A stretch of 18,819 bases of DNA from CAYUNT01 sp964446285 (GCA_964446285.1 CAYUNT010000078.1:1-18819); one strand, 5' to 3'; counted from the stretch's first letter, positions 1 to 8,113 are shown. Program-made: numbers and translations. The notes: generated by a model not told the origin, from the sequence alone.

Positions 1-772
1 CATCGAGCCAGGTGTTGTAACCGCCAAGAAACAGAACCACCACCGCCTCGCGCGGAACCACCTCGCCGCGCAAATGAAAAACTCCCGCCGGTTCCAAACG
101 GCTCTCGTAGGAAAGCCCCTGCGGGCAGACGTCCACCAGATTGCGCCCGCAAGTGTGCTGGTTGAGGCGCCCGGCGGCGCCGAGTTGCCCGAGCAGCGCG
201 AACCGCTGCGGATTCGAGCAAACAGTGAAGTGATCGGCGCGCAGCAGGACGGGCAGCAGATAGGCCCAGGCGTCGAAGATCGCGGCGTCGCTGCCGTGCG
301 CGGCGGCCTGCATCTGGCGCTCGGCGAGCGGATCGCCGAAGTAATCCGCGAGAAAAGGCTGCGTGAGGCCGGCGCGCGTGGCGGCCAGAGCCATCACGTC
401 CGTCGAGGTGATGATCGCCTCGGGCTGGAAGCGCTCGTTGAGTTCCTGAAACGCGGCGGCGGCCGCCGCCGCGTCGAGGGGAATCCGCGCGCGGCGCAGG
501 CGGGTTTCGAGGCGCTCGAATTCCGCCAGTTGTGGCGACGTTTGTGTCTCACTATCCGCCTCCGTGGCGCGTCCGCGTCCGCCGGGGGGGGCGGCCTTTT
601 CGGCGTCTCGCGCCTCCGCGCCGCCGAACTGCGCCTCGGCCACGAGCAGGTTCATCCCCGCCTTGTGCAGCGCCTGCGCCTATGCCCACAGGCGCAGGCC
701 CGGCGCGTGCAGGCGGTCGAGTTTCGGCGAGGGCATTGGCCCCACGCCCGCGAGCAGAATTTTCCGGCTCAT
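1..772 (-). CDS. Glycosyltransferase (GT4-like), partial, interrupted by in-frame TAG
   Basis: This is probably a nucleotide-sugar-dependent glycosyltransferase for surface polysaccharide or glycan assembly. The frame opens at the ATG at 770-772 with a Rossmann-type first strand (MSRKILLAGVGPMPSP). Codon 31, at 680-682, is TAG, but the same frame continues without another stop to the window edge. The text around the stop (APGLRLWA, stop, AQALHKAGMNLLVAE) reads as the usual 'APG-R-W-x-A-ALx-AG' start of these enzymes, with TGG (Trp) changed to TAG. Later conserved-looking stretches are LADYFGDPLAERQMQAA, CSNPQRFALLGQLGA and FLGGYNTWLD. The next in-frame ATG is at 653-655 and would lose the first beta strand. 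A C8 tract on the coding strand (584-591) lies in a low-complexity linker and is currently in frame. It follows the glycoside-hydrolase-like gene by 46 bp. The family call is from motif memory; the C-terminal half is outside the window. Confidence 0.72.
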
Positions 773-818
773 CACCAGCCTCCCGGCTTGCGCCGCGTGG
801 CGTTTTACGCGGCGCCGC

Positions 819-2576
819 TTACCATTCCAGCCGCAGGGTGGTTTCTCCCGCTGGTGGATTCAGGCGGATTCGGATCACGTTCTCCGGCTCGCCCATCCAT
901 TCTCCTTCGAAGGGCAAAGTGGCCTGCCCCCCGGCGGTTTCGGCCAGAATCCGCTGTGGCGAGGCGAGCAGAATCAGTTCCACCGGCGCGCCGCGCGAAT
1001 CGAGTTCGATCCGCGAAACCGCGCCGCGCGGCGGGTCTTCCAGCCGGCGCAGCGCCGCGCCGCGCGCGTCGAGCGCGCGCTGGCCATCCACCACGCGCCG
1101 GAAGAGCCGGAAATCGCGCGCCGCGACCACGGCGCGCGTAGTCGCGAGCCAGCGCCCGGCGGCCACGTCCCAGTAGCGCGCGCCGGGATCGCTCAGATCA
1201 ATATAGGAATCGCGCGCGCCGGGATTGGTGGCGATCAGATACCCGTTCGCCGTGTGATTCCAAAGCGTGTCTGGCCCCGGCGCCGCCTCCACGGGCCGCG
1301 CCCCGATTTCACCCAGAATCCAGCGCACAAGCGGCGTGATGGGCGGCTCCGTGCGGTCCCAGAGTCCGGCGCAGAAGGCGAACGCGCCGCCGCCCGCCGC
1401 GCCGCGCCGCGCGCGGGTCAGGTAAGGCAGCCCCTCGCGTTCGATTTCGAGCAGGATTTCCGTTCCGGGCGCCGCCGCGGCTTCGAGCGCGCGATACACA
1501 TAAGCGTTGAAGTCCTGATTCATGGGCGGCGGCAGCCCCGCGCCGGCGCCGCGCCGCAGAATCCGCCGCGAGCGATTGAGGATGCGCGGGCGCGCCCGCC
1601 GCGCCGGATCGAATCCGCAAAGCCGCAGCAGGCCTGGCCAGGCTTCGTGCAATTCCGCGTCGCCCGCCCGCTCCGGGTCCGCCGAATAGCCATAGCCCGA
1701 GAGAAACGCCAGAACCGCGCGCGGCTCGCCCGCGGGGGCTTCGGCGAGCCAGCGTTCGAGCAGCGCCGTTTCCTCTTCGGTCAGGGGGTGGTATTCATCG
1801 AGGACGAGCAGGCGGACGTCCGGATTGCGCGCGAGCGAGGCGGCCAGCGTATCGGCGTAGAACACCTTGAAGGGAAGCCCGCCCGCGGGCGCCATGCGCT
1901 CGCCCGCCGGCGTGAGCGGGCCGCGTTCGAGGACCATCCGGCGCGCGAACGCCCAATAACGCTCGAAAACGTCCGCCGGGCGGAATGGCGCGGCGTGGCA
2001 GGCGCCGCGACAGGAATACACAAACGCGACCGGCGTTTGCGGGCGGCCGAGGCGGCGCAGCGCGTCATTTGTGCGTGCGAGCAGCGCCCAGTGCTCTTCG
2101 ATGTGCGGCAGGTCGCGCGGCACATACCAGTGATGGCTCATGCCCTCGGGCGCCGCGGCGACGGCGGAAAGCGTGGCGGACTGGAAAAATTCGAGCGGGA
2201 TCGCGTCGAACTCGAACCAGGCGCGGTGCTCATTGATCGCGTTGTTTACGCAGATCACCGGCTTGCCGAGCGAGTGCGCCATCACCTCCGTATAGTAGAG
2301 GCGCGGCCCGGCGTCGCGTGTGGGCACGGGCGCGGTCGCTTCGGAGTAAATATTGTCAGGCTGCATCCGCACGACCACGAAATCGAGGCTTTCGAGGTGG
2401 ATCAGCCGCCCGAGATCGCAGGCGGTATCGAGAGTTTCGTAGGGTGTGTTCTCGTAGATCGGGGTGAAGAACCAGGGCATGCGGCCCCGGCGTTTCGCGC
2501 CCGCGGCCTTCGCGTGAGCGAGCAGCGCGCGGTCACAATCCGCTAGATCCTCTTTTTTCAAATGCTGAACCTTCAC
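819..2576 (-). CDS. Glycoside-hydrolase-like protein, C-terminal part of a gene split by a TAA
   Basis: This 585-residue open frame begins with GTG directly after the TAA that ends the 2577-3095 frame, and it is in the same frame, so the two are almost certainly one gene of about 758 codons. The first part continues a TIM-barrel: RMPWFFTPIYENTPYETL, FVVVRMQPDNIYSEA and KPVICVNNAINEHRAWFEF look like successive beta-alpha units with barrel-edge acidic or polar residues. A middle region (around residues 225-330: VFYADTLAASL, VRLLVLDEYHPL, AVLAFLSGYGYS) resembles the amidotransferase-like/trimerisation domain of beta-galactosidase-type enzymes. The C-terminal region is beta-rich and ends RIRLNPPAGETTLRLEW. 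No signal peptide is visible. The substrate is unknown. Neighbouring GH130 and glycosyltransferase genes suggest a role in glycan processing. It may be a pseudogene half, or it may be made by reinitiation at GTG. Confidence 0.7.
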   Translation of the reverse strand: MKVQHLKKEDLADCDRALLAHAKAAGAKRRGRMPWFFTPIYENTPYETLDTACDLGRLIHLESLDFVVVRMQPDNIYSEATAPVPTRDAGPRLYYTEVMAHSLGKPVICVNNAINEHRAWFEFDAIPLEFFQSATLSAVAAAPEGMSHHWYVPRDLPHIEEHWALLARTNDALRRLGRPQTPVAFVYSCRGACHAAPFRPADVFERYWAFARRMVLERGPLTPAGERMAPAGGLPFKVFYADTLAASLARNPDVRLLVLDEYHPLTEEETALLERWLAEAPAGEPRAVLAFLSGYGYSADPERAGDAELHEAWPGLLRLCGFDPARRARPRILNRSRRILRRGAGAGLPPPMNQDFNAYVYRALEAAAAPGTEILLEIEREGLPYLTRARRGAAGGGAFAFCAGLWDRTEPPITPLVRWILGEIGARPVEAAPGPDTLWNHTANGYLIATNPGARDSYIDLSDPGARYWDVAAGRWLATTRAVVAARDFRLFRRVVDGQRALDARGAALRRLEDPPRGAVSRIELDSRGAPVELILLASPQRILAETAGGQATLPFEGEWMGEPENVIRIRLNPPAGETTLRLEW

Positions 2577-3095
2577 TTAGGAAGGCGTTTCCTCGTGGCG
2601 CGCGGGGTCAGGCGCCTCGGGCCAGCGGCGGCGGAAGACCTCGTAGAAACGGTCTTCCGTCCCCGGAATATCCACGGCGAACATCGGCTCCTCGAAGACG
2701 ATCCAGTCGAAGCCGGCTTCCTGTATAAAGAATTCCGTAAATTGCATGAGCAGCCGCTTCCAGGCCTCGGAGGCGAACGAGGCGAAGCAGACGTATTCAT
2801 CGCTTACGTTCGAGGCCTGGAATACGCACGGCGTATTCTCCACCGCGCGCTGCGCTTCGGCCAGATCGAGGTCCACCAGATTCGCCAGCGTGGATTGGAC
2901 CTGGATGCAGGCGGGGAGTCCGCGTTCGTGGGAGCGGGCCACAAACTCGCGGTAGCGCGCGCCCGTCTTGCCCTCGAAAACGTCCTGTTTTGTCTGCGCG
3001 TAGTAGGCCGTATAAGCCACGTCGCAGCGCAGGCGCTCCATATCGGCGAAATAGCGCTCGCCGCAGTATTTCGGATGCGTAGGCAGAATATTCAT
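2577..3095 (-). CDS. Glycoside-hydrolase-like protein, N-terminal part of the split gene
   Basis: This 172-residue frame starts at an ATG with GGAGG about 11 nt upstream (on the minus strand). It carries the first strands of a TIM-barrel: LRCDVAYTAYYAQTK, LPACIQVQSTLANLVDLD, VSDEYVCFASFASEAW and FDWIVFEEPMFAVDIPGTED. The last stretch, with paired acids (EEP) on a strand end, is a plausible active-site element. The frame stops at TAA (2577-2579) after RHEETPS, and the next in-frame codons read VKVQHLKKEDLADCD without a break in character. The expected residue at the stop would be Tyr or Glu (one base from TAA). It lies downstream of the GH130 gene with a 143-bp spacer that contains a hairpin. 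The specific glycoside hydrolase family is not recognised. Confidence 0.68.
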   Translation of the reverse strand: MNILPTHPKYCGERYFADMERLRCDVAYTAYYAQTKQDVFEGKTGARYREFVARSHERGLPACIQVQSTLANLVDLDLAEAQRAVENTPCVFQASNVSDEYVCFASFASEAWKRLLMQFTEFFIQEAGFDWIVFEEPMFAVDIPGTEDRFYEVFRRRWPEAPDPARHEETPS

Positions 3096-3138
3096 CGGGC
3101 GGGGAGCCTCCGGAAAAATTCACGCCCCCCCTTGCGCT

Positions 3139-3165
3139 CCTTTTCCGCGCGGCGGGCGGAAAAGG
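3139..3165. other. Intergenic 10-bp perfect hairpin between GH130 and the split hydrolase gene
   Basis: CCTTTTCCGC (3139-3148) is perfectly complementary to GCGGAAAAGG (3156-3165), with a 7-nt loop. It lies in the only sizeable spacer of the carbohydrate cluster, after the GH130 stop and 44 nt upstream of the next start. There is no U-tract after it on the minus strand, so it is not a typical intrinsic terminator. It could protect the upstream transcript end or tune expression of the downstream gene. Confidence 0.5.
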
Positions 3166-3238
3166 AACGGGAATCGCTCCACGAGGCGGCGTTCGCCTTC
3201 GCTATGAGGGATAGAGGCCCCCGGATTCAAGCGGGGTT

Positions 3239-4168
3239 TCAGTGAACGCCTTCGAGGCAGGCCTGCACGAGGTCGTCGAGGCGCCCCGTGGCCAGCGCGA
3301 TCGAGGTGTCCGCCGCGCCGTAATACACCTTCACTTCGCCATCCGGCTCCACAACCGCGCCATTGCAGAATACGCAATTGATCGTGTCGCCCACGCGCTC
3401 ATAGGTCTCGCGCGGCGTGAGAATAAAATCCGGGCACTGGCCCACCACGCGCCACGGCTCTTCGAGATCGAGCAGGACCACGCCGATGCGATACACGTAA
3501 TTCACGGCGAGCCAGACGCCATGAATAATCATCAGCCAGCCTTGCGGCGTCTTGATGGGCGCGGGGCCGCAGCCCCATTTCTGGCGCATCCAGGTCTGCG
3601 GCGTCAGTTCCACCGGGCGCCAGCCGCCCCAGTGCGCCAGGTCGGGTGAAAAGGAAATCAGATTGAACACGTCATTCACGCCGCTCATGGGGCGCTCGAT
3701 GCGCGCGTATTGCCCGCCGATTTTCTCCGGGAACAGCGCGCAGTTGCGGTTCCAGGGCGGCGTGATGAAGCCCAGGCGCTCGAACGACTCGAAATCCTCC
3801 GTGCGCAGCAGCCCGATGCGCACCGTCTCGTCGAACCCCTGCGCGCAATAGGTCACGTAATACGCGCCTTCGAGCGGCGTGATGCGCGGATCATACATGT
3901 GATACTCGAACCGCGCTTCCGCCGGCGAAGCCGCGCCGCGCGTAATGCGGATTGGCTCCGGCTCCACGCGGAATTTCACGCCGTCCTCGCTCCAGGCCAC
4001 ATGCAGGCGGTTATCGCGCCGCCCGTCTTCCACGCGGGGCATCAGCACATAACGCTCGCCGAATTTCGCGGCGCCGGGATTATAAACGGCGTTGCACAGA
4101 AACGGAAGATCGTCGGCGGTGAGAATTGGGTTTCCGGGGTGGCGGTGCAGCAGAACTTCGCGGCTCAT
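3239..4168 (-). CDS. GH130 family beta-mannoside phosphorylase/hydrolase
   Basis: This 309-residue enzyme has the five-bladed beta-propeller character of GH130, a family that cleaves beta-mannosides, usually by phosphorolysis to mannose-1-phosphate. Visible family features: N-terminal HPGNPIL (residues 10-16), YNPG (29-32), the YDPR motif (92-95) whose Asp93 matches the catalytic proton donor position, NRNCALFPEKIGGQYARIERP in the middle (140-160), WGCGPAPI (198-205) and CVFCNGAVVEPDG near the C-terminus (265-277). The length is typical. There is no signal peptide, so it should act in the cytosol on imported oligosaccharides. It starts 13 bp after the TPR gene stop and probably shares its transcript. 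Whether it is a phosphorylase (needing phosphate-binding Arg/His residues) or a hydrolytic subfamily member cannot be decided here; ARIERP is consistent with a phosphorylase. Confidence 0.93.
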   Translation of the reverse strand: MSREVLLHRHPGNPILTADDLPFLCNAVYNPGAAKFGERYVLMPRVEDGRRDNRLHVAWSEDGVKFRVEPEPIRITRGAASPAEARFEYHMYDPRITPLEGAYYVTYCAQGFDETVRIGLLRTEDFESFERLGFITPPWNRNCALFPEKIGGQYARIERPMSGVNDVFNLISFSPDLAHWGGWRPVELTPQTWMRQKWGCGPAPIKTPQGWLMIIHGVWLAVNYVYRIGVVLLDLEEPWRVVGQCPDFILTPRETYERVGDTINCVFCNGAVVEPDGEVKVYYGAADTSIALATGRLDDLVQACLEGVH

Positions 4169-4181
4169 GGGCGGGCGCGCC

Positions 4182-4649
4182 TCACTGCTTCTTGAGTTCG
4201 GCGATGCGGTCCTTAATCGCCTTCGTCTCCTCGGGCTTGCCTTTATCTTTCACCGTATCGAGATAGGTCTGCCAGGTGGAAACGGCCTGGCCAAACTGGC
4301 GGGTGCGCTCGTAGCAGACGGCGAGGTTGAAGATCGCGGCGTGGAGCGAGGTGTCCGCGGCGGCGGCCTGGCGGAAGCAGGAGATCGCGCGGGCGAAGTC
4401 TTCCTGCGCGGCGGCCATGCAGCCGCGGTTGTAGTGATCCGCCGCGCTGCGGCCCTGAATGCCCAGCGACTCCAGCATCTCGGCGCTTTCCTCGGGCTTG
4501 AGCGAGTGGATCAGCGTCAGGCCGAAGCAATCCTGCGCCTGCTCGGGGTTCTCGCGCCAGAGCGCCATAAAGCGCCCCACCTCGCGTTCATAACGTTCAA
4601 TCCCGCGGCGGAGCGAGAAACTGGCGCGCGCTGGCGATCCTTTTGTCAT
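4182..4649 (-). CDS. Small TPR-repeat protein
   Basis: This 155-residue protein has tetratricopeptide character in its C-terminal half. SAADHYNRGCMAAAQEDFARAISCFRQAAAADTS (about 68-101) is a clear TPR, followed by LHAAIFNLAVCYERTRQFGQAVSTWQTYLDTV (about 102-133). The N-terminal 65 residues are helical and contain no recognised domain. TPRs mediate protein-protein contacts; no partner is evident. There is no signal peptide or membrane segment. The start ATG has GAGG about 9 nt upstream. It sits between tRNA-Glu (58 bp upstream, same strand) and the GH130 gene (13 bp downstream), so it probably leads the carbohydrate transcription unit. Confidence 0.85.
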   Translation of the reverse strand: MTKGSPARASFSLRRGIERYEREVGRFMALWRENPEQAQDCFGLTLIHSLKPEESAEMLESLGIQGRSAADHYNRGCMAAAQEDFARAISCFRQAAAADTSLHAAIFNLAVCYERTRQFGQAVSTWQTYLDTVKDKGKPEETKAIKDRIAELKKQ

Positions 4650-4707
4650 GGCACAACCTCTTCAATCGCGATGATCTGGAGTCCGGGGCCGCGCCGGAAG
4701 GGCCGGA

Positions 4708-4785
4708 TGGTAGCGGTATGGGGATTCGAACCCCAGTTTCCGCCGTGAGAGGGCGGCGTCCTGGACCGGGCTAGACGATACCGCC
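4708..4785 (-). tRNA. tRNA-Glu (anticodon CTC), CCA encoded
   Basis: On the minus strand the acceptor GGCGGTA (4785-4779) pairs with TACCGCT, giving one G-U pair at 1:72, followed by discriminator A and an encoded CCA (4708-4710). The D arm (GTCTAG...GGAC), anticodon stem CCGCC/GGCGG with loop CTCTCAC (4745-4751; anticodon CTC at 4747-4749) and T arm TGGGG-TTCGAAT-CCCCA are all intact. The pattern closely follows bacterial tRNA-Glu. It lies between the phage-derived block's terminator and the TPR gene. Confidence 0.96.
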
Positions 4786-4883
4786 ACCGGCCGGAACTAA
4801 TCCTTGCGGCGCGGGTGGCGCGCGCCCGGACCTTCCGAAAACCAGACAGCCGGGGCGGCGCCTTGCACCCAAGGCGAAACGAG

Positions 4884-4913
4884 CCTATCTCAAACCCTCG
4901 CTTGCCCGGTCAA
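4884..4913 (-). promoter_or_regulatory. Candidate sigma70-type promoter for tRNA-Glu/TPR/GH130 unit
   Basis: On the minus strand TTGACC (4913-4908, 5 of 6 to consensus) is followed after 18 nt by GATAGG (4889-4884, a poor -10). This would give a leader of about 90 nt before the tRNA. It is the best-looking pair in the spacer between the fibre terminator and the tRNA, but the weak -10 makes it tentative. Confidence 0.28.
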
Positions 4914-4917
4914 GTCC

Positions 4918-4945
4918 ATTTCCCGCTTCCGATTTCCCGCTTCCG
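4918..4945. repeat. 14-bp tandem duplication
   Basis: ATTTCCCGCTTCCG occurs twice back to back (4918-4931 and 4932-4945) in the spacer between the phage-like operon terminator and tRNA-Glu. It lies just upstream of the candidate tRNA promoter, so it could be a paired binding site or simply a small slippage duplication. Confidence 0.75.
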
Positions 4946-4996
4946 CGATTTTGGCAGGCGCACAGATTCGGCGCGCGCCGGGAAGAGGCAGGCCAT

Positions 4997-5024
4997 AAAA
5001 AAGAGGCAGACCGGGAGGTCTGCC
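4997..5024 (-). terminator. Rho-independent terminator of the phage-derived operon
   Basis: Downstream of the fibre stop on the minus strand, GGCAGACC-tccc-GGTCTGCC (5024-5005) forms a perfect 8-bp stem with a 4-nt loop, followed by TCTTTTTT. It sits 43 bp after the fibre gene and marks the downstream end of the transcription unit that begins near 16460. It separates this block from tRNA-Glu. Confidence 0.9.
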
Positions 5025-5067
5025 CCCATATCCTTATCTGATGGTGCTCTTTGCTTTGTTTCGCGCT

Positions 5068-8019
5068 TTACAGCGACCGTTTCGAGGTTTCCATGCCGAT
5101 CGAATAAAGCACGGAAGGCGTCTGCCCCGTTGAGTTCCAAGAGGTTATCTCGATTGAATAGGAATAGCCAGCCGCCAGGGTTTCATCGGTGAGGTCCCAC
5201 GTTGAAACAGTCACGCCCGCGCCCGTCCATGTTTGCGTCGCACCCACTTGGGTCCAGGCGGTGTCTGTGGCGGCCTCGTTGCGTTTGAGCAGACGCAGTG
5301 TGATTCCGATACTCGTCCCACCGCGCCATTTCGCCCGTAACTGGGTAACGACCGTCCCCGGCAAGCCTCGCACGGGAAACCACGCGCGGACGCCCGACGC
5401 CGACGCCGTCAAACATGTCGCGCTTGTGCTCCAGTCATGCGCGCCCGCGCCACCCAGCGCGGTCGTGTATTCCCACGCGTTGTCCGAGTCGTCCACAACC
5501 AGGCTTGGCCCGCGCACGACAGCGCCACCCAGGGCACGCACACGAAATTCATCCGCCGCCGCGCTTGAAAAGTCCGCGTCCGTCGAATCCGCCAATACAA
5601 TCGCGCCCGTGTGATTGGCCTTTGCGCGCCGCCCCAGCGCAATCGCATACGCCCCCGCCGAGGTGCTTGCATAGATGCCCGCCAGGCCGTAATTCTGGCT
5701 GACCGTGTTGCCATATCCGCCGAGAACGCTTCCGCCGTATCCGGTCACCACATTGTAATCCCCGCCAAGGATCGAGGATTTTCCGCCGCCTGTGCGATTG
5801 TTGGTTCCGCCGCAGATCACGTCGTAATTCGCCGCGGCCACTTGATTCGATACGCTTCGATTTGTCTGAAGGTCGGTGGCGCCGGTTCCGCGCGCGTTTC
5901 CGGCCACGCTTCCCGTCACGCCCGTCCCGGTCGATTGAAATCCGGTTGCGGCCAGCACGCGCAGGCCGCCTGCCAGATCGGCGTCTTTTGCCTCTACGCG
6001 GTCGGTCGTGTCGTCGGCGAAGACAATCCGCCCCGCCGAAGCGCCCAGCCCCGCGCCGCCATTGTTTGGCAGCAAGAGGAAGTTATTATCCAGAAGCGCG
6101 CTGTCCACCGTCAGGGCCGACAGCGTCCCGGCGCCTGACGACGAAATCCGCTCCGCGCCGCCGGTTTTCAGAGAAGCGGCCTCGAACGACGCATCCGTTT
6201 TGAGCGCCCCGGCCGCCACGCGCCACAGCGATGCGTCCGCCGCGCCGCCTCCGCCGCCCCAGTCAATACGCGCGGCGCCCGCCACCAATCCGTTGTGAAT
6301 TCTCAGCACCGGCGCGGGCAACTCCGCGTAATATGCATCCAGCACCGCCCCATCGGCGGGAACGCGCGACACAATCGTCTCGACCGTATGCAGGCTGGCC
6401 GGGCTGTTCATATCGACCATTCTCGTTCCCCCGCCGGAAAATGTGAACTGGCTGGGTGGCAATCCCGAGGCGATGCGGTTGCCGGTGAAATCGTAATGCC
6501 CGGCCGCGATTGGGTTTTCGATCGGGCTGGCCGACGCGTTCGCCAAGTCAAAAAGGCAGCCGCGGAACGTCACGGCGCCCGTTGTGGCGATGCGCGGGCC
6601 AGGGCCGGTTCCTTTTACGACCACGGCGCCGAGTTCAAATTGCAGAGCCGCCTGGTCCGCCACTTGGATCGACTGTCCGGCGCTTGATCCGGCTTTGGTT
6701 TGTTCGATCTCGACACCCGTGGCTTCGACGCGCGACGTATTCCGAAGGCAGAATATATCTTTTCCGCCTATTCCCTCCAGGCGGCAGTCCGACACGCGCC
6801 CGCTCCCGCTCCAGAAAAGCACCGCCTCGGACATCCCGAGCTGGTTTCCCTCGCCCGAATTGCGAATCGTCAGGCGCGAAATGCCCACCTGCACGGCCCC
6901 GTTTCGCACGTTCACAACGCCTTCCGTGCCCGTGGCGGCCGCGACGTGGAAGTTGTTGCGCTCAATCACGCAGGTGGCGCGGTCGATCCCCGCGAGGCTT
7001 AAGTATCCGCCTGTGATCTGCACGCCATCCGGCTCGATGTAAGTGCCAGGATATACCAGAACCGTAATAGGGTTGTCTTGCGTTCGCAGTTGCCCGAGGG
7101 CCGCCGCAACCGCCGCCGACACCGAATCGAAATCGCCCCCGGATTTGGCAACGGTGATTATGCGGCCTTTGGGTTTTTCCAAACCGCTCAGCCCCGCGCC
7201 CGAACCGGTGATCGTTCCTGAAACTGACACGTCGCCCGAAAAGGTCCAGTCCGCAAGGATTTCCTCCTCGCGGTTGCGCGAGAGATAATTCGCCGGCGCA
7301 ATCCCCTCGATGGACGTGAATCCTTCGATGGCTCCCGAACGGCTGCCCGCCGCGTTGCGCCCGCTGAGCGATCCGGTGCAACGCAATTGCCCAGCAGCCG
7401 CCGTCTCCCAGGTGGCGGATGGACCCGAGAGCGCGCGGTTCAATTCAAACGCCTGCGCCGTCGAGTCCCATGAAATCTCCGCGTCTGACGCGCCATCCTC
7501 GAACACCAAATCCACCGGCCCAGCCGCTCCGGCCAGCGAGAATTTCGTTTGTCCGGACGCGGATTCCAGCCCGCCGAAAAACCGCCACGCGCCCGAGATG
7601 TTTTCATTCCCCGCGCGGTTGGGATGGATTTTCGCATCGGCCACATGCCCGCCGAGCGTTGCGTTTGCGTCCACGTCGGCGGGGATCGGAAGGGCGGCGT
7701 TGAAGGCGGATGTGTGCGCCTGCGAGTGGCGGGCCGCCGTCTGATATTGCGGATGATCGTCCGTGGACAAACCCGTGAGTTCGCCGTGCGCGCGCGTGCC
7801 TTCGGCCAGTTCATTCAATGTGGTGGGCGTGGTCGCCTCCGCATCGCGAAAAACCATGCGCCCCGCTGTATCGCGCGAGATTTTCACCGCGCCATCGTAT
7901 ATCCCCCCCGTGCCGAACTCCACCTCGCCTGCGCGGATCGCGCTCGCCTCGCGCGGAAACGTGGCCGCAGCGGCGATCGCAGCGGAAACAACCAGCAATC
8001 GAGCAATAGAAGTCCTCAT
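5068..8019 (-). CDS. Large fibre-like protein with Sec signal peptide, beta-helix and YadA-head-like repeats
   Basis: This 983-residue protein is a probable receptor-binding fibre or surface adhesin. The start has an excellent ribosome site (AAGGAGGAGGAGCC then ATG). Residues 1-27 look like a Sec signal peptide: basic start, LLVVSAAIAAAATF core, and ASA before the predicted cleavage. Residues about 76-92 carry the phage-fibre motif AHGELTGLSTDDHPQY. Residues about 285-530 resemble a right-handed beta-helix of pectin-lyase type (IITVAKSGGDFDSVSAAVAA, then repeated short strands). Residues about 720-830 hold Gly/Asn-rich YadA-head-like repeats (SSILGGDYNVVTGYG, SVLGGYGNTVSQNYG, AYAIALGRRAKA). 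The last 150 residues form a beta-rich C-terminal domain. It is the last gene of the phage-derived operon, 94 bp after the hub gene. A signal peptide is unusual for a virion fibre. The protein may instead be displayed on the cell surface, or it may be a host adhesin captured by the cluster. Confidence 0.85.
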   Translation of the reverse strand: MRTSIARLLVVSAAIAAAATFPREASAIRAGEVEFGTGGIYDGAVKISRDTAGRMVFRDAEATTPTTLNELAEGTRAHGELTGLSTDDHPQYQTAARHSQAHTSAFNAALPIPADVDANATLGGHVADAKIHPNRAGNENISGAWRFFGGLESASGQTKFSLAGAAGPVDLVFEDGASDAEISWDSTAQAFELNRALSGPSATWETAAAGQLRCTGSLSGRNAAGSRSGAIEGFTSIEGIAPANYLSRNREEEILADWTFSGDVSVSGTITGSGAGLSGLEKPKGRIITVAKSGGDFDSVSAAVAAALGQLRTQDNPITVLVYPGTYIEPDGVQITGGYLSLAGIDRATCVIERNNFHVAAATGTEGVVNVRNGAVQVGISRLTIRNSGEGNQLGMSEAVLFWSGSGRVSDCRLEGIGGKDIFCLRNTSRVEATGVEIEQTKAGSSAGQSIQVADQAALQFELGAVVVKGTGPGPRIATTGAVTFRGCLFDLANASASPIENPIAAGHYDFTGNRIASGLPPSQFTFSGGGTRMVDMNSPASLHTVETIVSRVPADGAVLDAYYAELPAPVLRIHNGLVAGAARIDWGGGGGAADASLWRVAAGALKTDASFEAASLKTGGAERISSSGAGTLSALTVDSALLDNNFLLLPNNGGAGLGASAGRIVFADDTTDRVEAKDADLAGGLRVLAATGFQSTGTGVTGSVAGNARGTGATDLQTNRSVSNQVAAANYDVICGGTNNRTGGGKSSILGGDYNVVTGYGGSVLGGYGNTVSQNYGLAGIYASTSAGAYAIALGRRAKANHTGAIVLADSTDADFSSAAADEFRVRALGGAVVRGPSLVVDDSDNAWEYTTALGGAGAHDWSTSATCLTASASGVRAWFPVRGLPGTVVTQLRAKWRGGTSIGITLRLLKRNEAATDTAWTQVGATQTWTGAGVTVSTWDLTDETLAAGYSYSIEITSWNSTGQTPSVLYSIGMETSKRSL

Positions 8020-8045
8020 GGCTCCTCCTCCTTGGTTGGGCCTTT

Positions 8046-8060
8046 CCGGGCTGTGCCCGG
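8046..8060. other. GC hairpin in the hub-fibre spacer
   Basis: CCGGGC (8046-8051), a TGT loop and GCCCGG (8055-8060) form a perfect 6-bp stem about 14 nt upstream of the fibre gene's Shine-Dalgarno on the minus strand. No U-tract follows. It may affect fibre translation or partial termination; function unproven. Confidence 0.45.
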
Positions 8061-8113
8061 CGAAATAAATAACTGTTGTCTAATGCAGAGTATTCGACTT
8101 CCGCAGGCGGCAA

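Noticed and set aside
564..2546. A 660-codon plus-strand open frame
   Set aside because: It is antisense to the glycoside-hydrolase-like gene, is Arg/Ala/Pro-rich with no domain character, and arises from high GC in the third codon positions of the real minus-strand gene. Similar long plus-strand frames elsewhere are rejected for the same reason.
680..2579. Stop-codon reassignment (alternative genetic code)
   Set aside because: The two interrupted genes carry different stops (TAG and TAA), while the other genes use normal stops and none of the phage-like genes shows internal stops.
4708..4785. tRNA-Glu as an attachment site for the phage-like block
   Set aside because: The block lies on the 5' side of the tRNA, integrases normally use the 3' end, no copy of the tRNA 3' end was seen beyond the block, and there is no integrase.
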